Assembly (NCBI GenBank): GCA_965216845.1
Contig: OZ244200.1
Coordinates: forward strand, 558,001 to 622,000
Length of the DNA stretch: 64,000 nt
Source: Panacagrimonas sp965216845
GTDB taxonomy: Bacteria; Pseudomonadota; Gammaproteobacteria; Nevskiales; Nevskiaceae
Direction of reading: 5' to 3'
In this document: piece by piece, positions 59,567 to 64,000 of the stretch
Layout: the number at the start of each line of letters is the position of its first letter
Numbering within the stretch: the first letter of the stretch is position 1
The notes under the pieces: model-generated
What the model saw: only the letters and a program-made list of their open reading frames with translations
Database searches by the model: none
What the model was told of the DNA's origin: nothing
Made by a program: the position numbers and the translations under genes

Positions 59567-62500
59567 ATGACGGATTTCATTCAAGCTGCCAGCCAGAATG
59601 GCCTCTACAGCCCCGCCAACGAGCACGATGCCTGCGGCATCGGCATGATTGCGCACATCAAGGGCGAGAAGCGACACGACATCGTTGCCCAGGGGCTGCA
59701 GATTCTGTGCAACCTGGAGCACCGTGGTGCGGTCGGCGCGGACAAGTTGATGGGTGACGGTGCCGGCATCCTGTTGCAGATTCCGGACGCACTCTATCGC
59801 GATGACATGGCGACCCAGGGTGTGGAGCTGCCGCCGCCGGGCGAGTACGGCGTGGGCATGATCTTTCTGCCCAAGGAAAGCGCCTCGCGCATTGCTTGCG
59901 AGCAGGAAATCGAACGCGCCATCACCGACGAAGGCCAGGTGGTGCTGGGGTGGCGCGACGTGCCGGTGGATCACGACATGCCGATGTCGCCGACGGTACG
60001 TGAAACCGAGCCGGTGATCCGTCAGATCTTCATCGGTCGCGGGCCGGAGATCACGGTCACTGACGCTTTGGAACGCAAGCTCTATGTGATCCGCAAGGCC
60101 GCCGGCCATGCGATTCAGGAACTGGACCTGCTGCACGGGCGCGAGTTCTACGTGCCGTCCATGTCCGCCCGCACCGTGGTCTACAAGGGTTTGTTGCTGG
60201 CCGACCAGGTGGGTATTTATTACAAGGATCTGGCGGATTCGCGTTGTACCTCCGCATTGGCCCTGGTGCATCAACGCTTCTCCACCAACACCTTCCCGGA
60301 GTGGCCGCTGGCGCATCCGTACCGAATGGTGGCGCATAACGGTGAAATCAACACCGTCAAGGGCAACTTCAACTGGATGCGCGCCCGCGAAGGCGTGATG
60401 AAGTCAGCCGAGCTGGGCGAGGATCTGCCCAAGCTGTATCCGCTGATCTACGAAGGCCAGTCTGACACCGCCTGCTTTGACAACGCCCTGGAATTGATGG
60501 TGATGGCCGGTTATCCGGTCGCACAGGCGATGATGATGATGATTCCGGAGGCCTGGGAAAACCATCAGTTGATGGATGACAACCGGCGCGCCTTTTACGA
60601 GTATCACGCCTCCATCATGGAACCCTGGGACGGCCCGGCGGCGGTGGCGTTCACCGACGGCCGCTACATCGGCGGCACGCTGGATCGCAACGGCCTGCGC
60701 CCGGCTCGGTTCGTGGTGACTGACGATGATCTGGTGGTGATGGCTTCCGAAGCCGGCACCCTGCCGATTGCCGATGGGCGTATCGTCAAGAAGTGGCGTT
60801 TGCAACCCGGCAAGATGTTTCTCATCGACCTGGAAGAAGGTCGCATCATCGATGACGATGAGTTGAAAAACGACTTCGCCAGCGCCGAGCCGTATAAATC
60901 CTGGATCAGCCGGGTGCGCATCAAGCTCGACGAGCTGGAGGCCACAGCGGGCGGCGAGTCGCCGGCGTCGGCGGAAAGTCTGCTGGATCGGCAACAGGCG
61001 TTCGGCTTCACCCAGGAAGACGTCCGCATGCTGATGACGCCGATGGCGGTCGATGCTCAGGAAGCGACCGGCTCGATGGGTAACGACACGCCGCTGGCGG
61101 TGATTTCCAACAAGTCCAAGCCGCTCTACAACTACTTCAAGCAGCTGTTCGCGCAGGTCACCAATCCGCCCATCGACCCCATTCGCGAAGCGCTGGTGAT
61201 GTCGCTGGTCAGTTTCATCGGCCCGCGCCCGAATCTGCTGGACACCGCCAACCTGAACCCGCAGATGCGGCTGGAAGTGTCGCAGCCGATTCTGGATTTT
61301 TCCGACATTGAAAAGCTGCGCAATATCTCCAGCCACACGCGCGGCAAGTTCAAGTCCTTCGAGATCGACATCTGCTATCCCGCGGCCTGGGGTAGTCAGG
61401 GCGTTGAAGCGCGGCTGGCCTCGCTGTGCGCGCAGGCGGTGGACGCCATCAAGGACGGCCACAATATTCTGATTCTGTCGGATCGCGGGATGGACGCGGA
61501 AAACTTCGCGATTCCGGCGTTGCTGGCCACTTCCGCCATTCATCTGCATCTGGTGGAAAAAGGTTTGCGCACCTCTACCGGCCTAGTGGTGGAAACCGGC
61601 TCGGCACGCGAGGTGCATCATTTCGCGGTGCTGGGCGGCTACGGCGCCGAGGCCATCCACCCCTATCTGGCGCTGGAAACCCTGACGGATCTGGCGCCAC
61701 GCCTGCCGGGTGATCTGAGCGCGGATCAGGCGATCGACAACTACATCAAGGCCGTCAACAAGGGCCTGAACAAGATCATGTCCAAGATGGGCATCAGCAC
61801 CTGGATGTCCTACTGCGGCGCGCAGATCTTCGAGGCGGTGGGCCTGAATCAACAGGTGATCGACAAATACTTTCGCGGTACGCCGTCCAAGGTGGAGGGC
61901 GTGGGTGTGTTCGAGATCGCCGAAGAAGCGCTGCGCTGGCATCGCGCCGCCTTCGGCAATGATCCGGTGCTGTCCAACGCGCTGGAAGCCGGCGGCGACT
62001 ATGCCTTCCGGGTGCGCGGCGAAGAGCACATGTGGACGCCCGATGCCATCGCTAAACTGCAACACGCCACCCGCGCCAACACCTTTTCCACTTACAAGGA
62101 ATACGCCCAGATCATCAACGATCAGTCCAGGCGGCACATGACGCTGCGCGGGTTGTTCGAATTCAAGTTTGATCCGTCGATGGCGATTCCGCTGGAGGAA
62201 GTGGAGCCGGCTTCGGAAATCGTCAAGCGATTCGCCACCGGCGCCATGTCGCTGGGCTCGATCAGCACCGAGGCGCATGCCACCCTCGCCGTTGCCATGA
62301 ACCGCCTGGGCGGCAAGTCCAATACCGGCGAGGGCGGTGAGGATCCGGTGCGCTACCGCCTGGAGCAGCAGGGCATCACCATCAAGGACGGCGACACCAT
62401 GGCCTCGGCCATTGGTGAAGATCAGATCGTGGCTGATATTCCGCTCAAGGCGGGTGACTCCCTGCGCTCGCGCATCAAGCAGGTGGCCTCCGGTCGCTTT

Positions 62501-64000
62501 GGCGTCACCACCGAGTATCTGAACTCGGCGGATCAGATCCAGATCAAGATGGTGCAGGGCGCAAAACCCGGCGAAGGCGGCCAGCTGCCGGGCAAGAAGG
62601 TCAGCGAATACATCGCACAGCTGCGTTTCTCGGTGCCGGGCGTGGGCCTGATTTCGCCGCCACCGCACCATGACATCTACTCCATCGAAGATCTGGCGCA
62701 GCTGATCCACGATCTGAAGAACGGCAACAACCGGGCGGACATCTCGGTCAAGCTGGTATCTGAGGTCGGCGTCGGCACCGTCGCCGCCGGCGTCTGCAAG
62801 GCCAAGGCCGATCATGTGGTCATCGCCGGCCACGACGGCGGCACCGGCGCATCGCCGCAGTCCTCCATCAAGCACGCCGGTACGCCCTGGGAACTGGGCC
62901 TGGCGGAAACGCAGCAAACCCTGGTGATCAACCGCTTGCGTTCGCGCATCGTGGTGCAAACCGACGGCCAGATGAAAACCGGTCGCGACGTGGTCATCGC
63001 CGGCCTGTTGGGCGCCGACGAAATGGGCTTCGCCACCGCGCCGCTGGTGACCGAGGGCTGCATCATGCTGCGCAAGTGTCACCTCAACACCTGTTCGGTG
63101 GGCGTGGCGACGCAGGATCCGGAGCTGCGCAAGAAGTTTTCCGGCAAGCCGGAATACGTGGTCAATTTCTTCTTCTTCGTGGCCGAGGAAGCGCGCCAGA
63201 TCATGGCGCAGTTGGGCATCCGCAAGTTCGACGAGCTGATTGGTCGCTCTGATCTGCTGGATCAGTCCAAGGCGATTTCACACTGGAAGGCCAGGGGGCT
63301 GGATTTCAGCCGCATCTTCCACATGCCGGAAACCCAAGAGCCGCGTTATCGCGTGCTGACGCAGGATCACGGTCTGGACCGGGCGCTGGACAACAAGCTG
63401 ATTTCAATGGCGATGCCGGCGCTGGAGAAGGGCGAACGCGTGTCCTTCATCTCGCCCATCACGAACATCAACCGCACCGCCGGGACCATGTTGTCCGCCG
63501 AGGTGGCGCGACGTTACGGACATGATGGCTTGCCGGACGACACCATTCACATTCAGTTGCAAGGCACGGCAGGCCAATCCTTTGGCACCTTCCTGGCGCG
63601 CGGTATCACGCTGGATCTGGTGGGCGAAGGCAATGACTACGTCGGCAAGGGCCTGTGTGGGGGGCGCATCATCGTGCGTCCGAACACCGAGTTCCGCGGC
63701 GTTGCCCTGGAAAACATCATCGCCGGCAACACCGTGTTGTACGGCGCCATCTGCGGCAAGGCATTCTTCAACGGCGTCGCCGGCGAACGCTTCGCGGTGC
63801 GCAACTCCGGCGCCACTGCGGTGGTGGAGGGCGTGGGTGATCACGGTTGCGAGTACATGACCGGCGGCACCGTGGTGGTGCTGGGTGATACCGGTCGCAA
63901 TTTCGCCGCCGGCATGTCCGGTGGTGTGGCCTACGTCTACGATCCGAACGATCAATTCCAGATTCGCTGCAACCTTGCCATGGTGCAGCTCGGGCCGGTC
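59567..64000 (+). CDS. gltB: Glutamate synthase large subunit (3' end outside window)
   Basis: Glutamine-oxoglutarate aminotransferase, the nitrogen assimilation enzyme. 1478 codons are open to the window edge. A short propeptide precedes the catalytic Cys of the glutaminase domain (EHDACGIG, Cys about 23). HQRFSTNTFPEWPLAHPYR and AHNGEINT follow near 236-265. The central domain precedes the FMN/Fe-S synthase domain, with GEGGEDPVRY, KPGEGGQLPGKK, GHDGGTGASPQSS near 1087 and the 3Fe-4S Cys cluster CIMLRKCHLNTCSVG near 1165. The C-terminal beta-helix (GGXIXG repeats) begins before the edge. gltD probably follows off-window. Confidence 0.98.
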   Translation, partial: MTDFIQAASQNGLYSPANEHDACGIGMIAHIKGEKRHDIVAQGLQILCNLEHRGAVGADKLMGDGAGILLQIPDALYRDDMATQGVELPPPGEYGVGMIFLPKESASRIACEQEIERAITDEGQVVLGWRDVPVDHDMPMSPTVRETEPVIRQIFIGRGPEITVTDALERKLYVIRKAAGHAIQELDLLHGREFYVPSMSARTVVYKGLLLADQVGIYYKDLADSRCTSALALVHQRFSTNTFPEWPLAHPYRMVAHNGEINTVKGNFNWMRAREGVMKSAELGEDLPKLYPLIYEGQSDTACFDNALELMVMAGYPVAQAMMMMIPEAWENHQLMDDNRRAFYEYHASIMEPWDGPAAVAFTDGRYIGGTLDRNGLRPARFVVTDDDLVVMASEAGTLPIADGRIVKKWRLQPGKMFLIDLEEGRIIDDDELKNDFASAEPYKSWISRVRIKLDELEATAGGESPASAESLLDRQQAFGFTQEDVRMLMTPMAVDAQEATGSMGNDTPLAVISNKSKPLYNYFKQLFAQVTNPPIDPIREALVMSLVSFIGPRPNLLDTANLNPQMRLEVSQPILDFSDIEKLRNISSHTRGKFKSFEIDICYPAAWGSQGVEARLASLCAQAVDAIKDGHNILILSDRGMDAENFAIPALLATSAIHLHLVEKGLRTSTGLVVETGSAREVHHFAVLGGYGAEAIHPYLALETLTDLAPRLPGDLSADQAIDNYIKAVNKGLNKIMSKMGISTWMSYCGAQIFEAVGLNQQVIDKYFRGTPSKVEGVGVFEIAEEALRWHRAAFGNDPVLSNALEAGGDYAFRVRGEEHMWTPDAIAKLQHATRANTFSTYKEYAQIINDQSRRHMTLRGLFEFKFDPSMAIPLEEVEPASEIVKRFATGAMSLGSISTEAHATLAVAMNRLGGKSNTGEGGEDPVRYRLEQQGITIKDGDTMASAIGEDQIVADIPLKAGDSLRSRIKQVASGRFGVTTEYLNSADQIQIKMVQGAKPGEGGQLPGKKVSEYIAQLRFSVPGVGLISPPPHHDIYSIEDLAQLIHDLKNGNNRADISVKLVSEVGVGTVAAGVCKAKADHVVIAGHDGGTGASPQSSIKHAGTPWELGLAETQQTLVINRLRSRIVVQTDGQMKTGRDVVIAGLLGADEMGFATAPLVTEGCIMLRKCHLNTCSVGVATQDPELRKKFSGKPEYVVNFFFFVAEEARQIMAQLGIRKFDELIGRSDLLDQSKAISHWKARGLDFSRIFHMPETQEPRYRVLTQDHGLDRALDNKLISMAMPALEKGERVSFISPITNINRTAGTMLSAEVARRYGHDGLPDDTIHIQLQGTAGQSFGTFLARGITLDLVGEGNDYVGKGLCGGRIIVRPNTEFRGVALENIIAGNTVLYGAICGKAFFNGVAGERFAVRNSGATAVVEGVGDHGCEYMTGGTVVVLGDTGRNFAAGMSGGVAYVYDPNDQFQIRCNLAMVQLGPV

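Noticed and set aside
61583..63082. 499-codon open frame on the minus strand
   Set aside because: Antisense to gltB, His/Gly/Ala-rich without any family motif; a codon-bias shadow common in GC-rich genes.

Overview
The window is a 64 kb stretch of GC-rich chromosome from a Gram-negative bacterium, almost certainly a gammaproteobacterium. The evidence is the block gyrB-recF-dnaN-dnaA read away from rpmH-rnpA-yidD-yidC-mnmE, the pilMNOPQ-aroK-aroB operon, ubiE-ubiJ-ubiB, ampD-ampE, a GyrB of Gram-negative length and hexameric-type citrate synthase. Two TonB-dependent receptors, a cysteine-free (type B) L31 and a RAYT transposase would fit a free-living member near the Xanthomonadales/Nevskiales, but that placement is only an inference. 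No tRNA, rRNA, CRISPR array or prophage was found.

Layout, left to right. 1-3295 is a scavenging operon: the end of a TonB-dependent receptor, a phytase-like propeller lipoprotein and a Tat-exported PhoX-like phosphatase. It ends at a long inverted repeat. 3424-12553 holds housekeeping genes (typA, a periplasmic DUF255 thioredoxin-fold protein, an orphan parA, purK-purE, a SIMPL-domain protein, sufT, a YdbL-like lipoprotein, a GST). 12664-26238 is the origin region. gyrB, recF, dnaN and dnaA run leftward, and rpmH to mnmE runs rightward. It continues into DUF971-ubiE-ubiJ-ubiB. Two perfect 16-bp parS palindromes lie inside recF, and DnaA boxes flank dnaA. 26268-30794 carries ctpA, a TetR regulator, an aldehyde dehydrogenase and an inositol-monophosphatase-family enzyme.

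30880-36764 is a vitamin B12 locus: a cobalamin riboswitch, a BtuB-like receptor, an unrecognised lipoprotein that looks like a beta-propeller, a PduO-type cobalamin adenosyltransferase and, on the other strand, btuF joined to ampE-ampD. The receptor plus propeller lipoprotein resembles the BtuB-BtuG pairs of Bacteroidetes in architecture. It is my strongest candidate for something undescribed in this lineage. The phosphate locus at the left edge has the same receptor/propeller-lipoprotein arrangement.

37423-49000 contains an M16 peptidase and an AT-richer NYN-domain gene with its own promoter and a leader RNA that can fold in two mutually exclusive ways. It then has assorted housekeeping genes: trmL, uppP, a pteridine-reductase-like SDR, NRDE, EcsC, rpmE2 and gltA. 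48140-58699 has PBP1A divergent from the type IV pilus alignment/secretin operon pilMNOPQ, which runs into aroK, aroB and a dGTPase-like gene. The right edge holds a degenerate RAYT transposase with a palindromic tail, then gltB, cut by the window end, whose promoter region shows a sigma54-like motif. Dispersed inverted-repeat elements occur at 3306-3421, 34918-35033 and 47399-47470; the second provides the stop codon of btuF.
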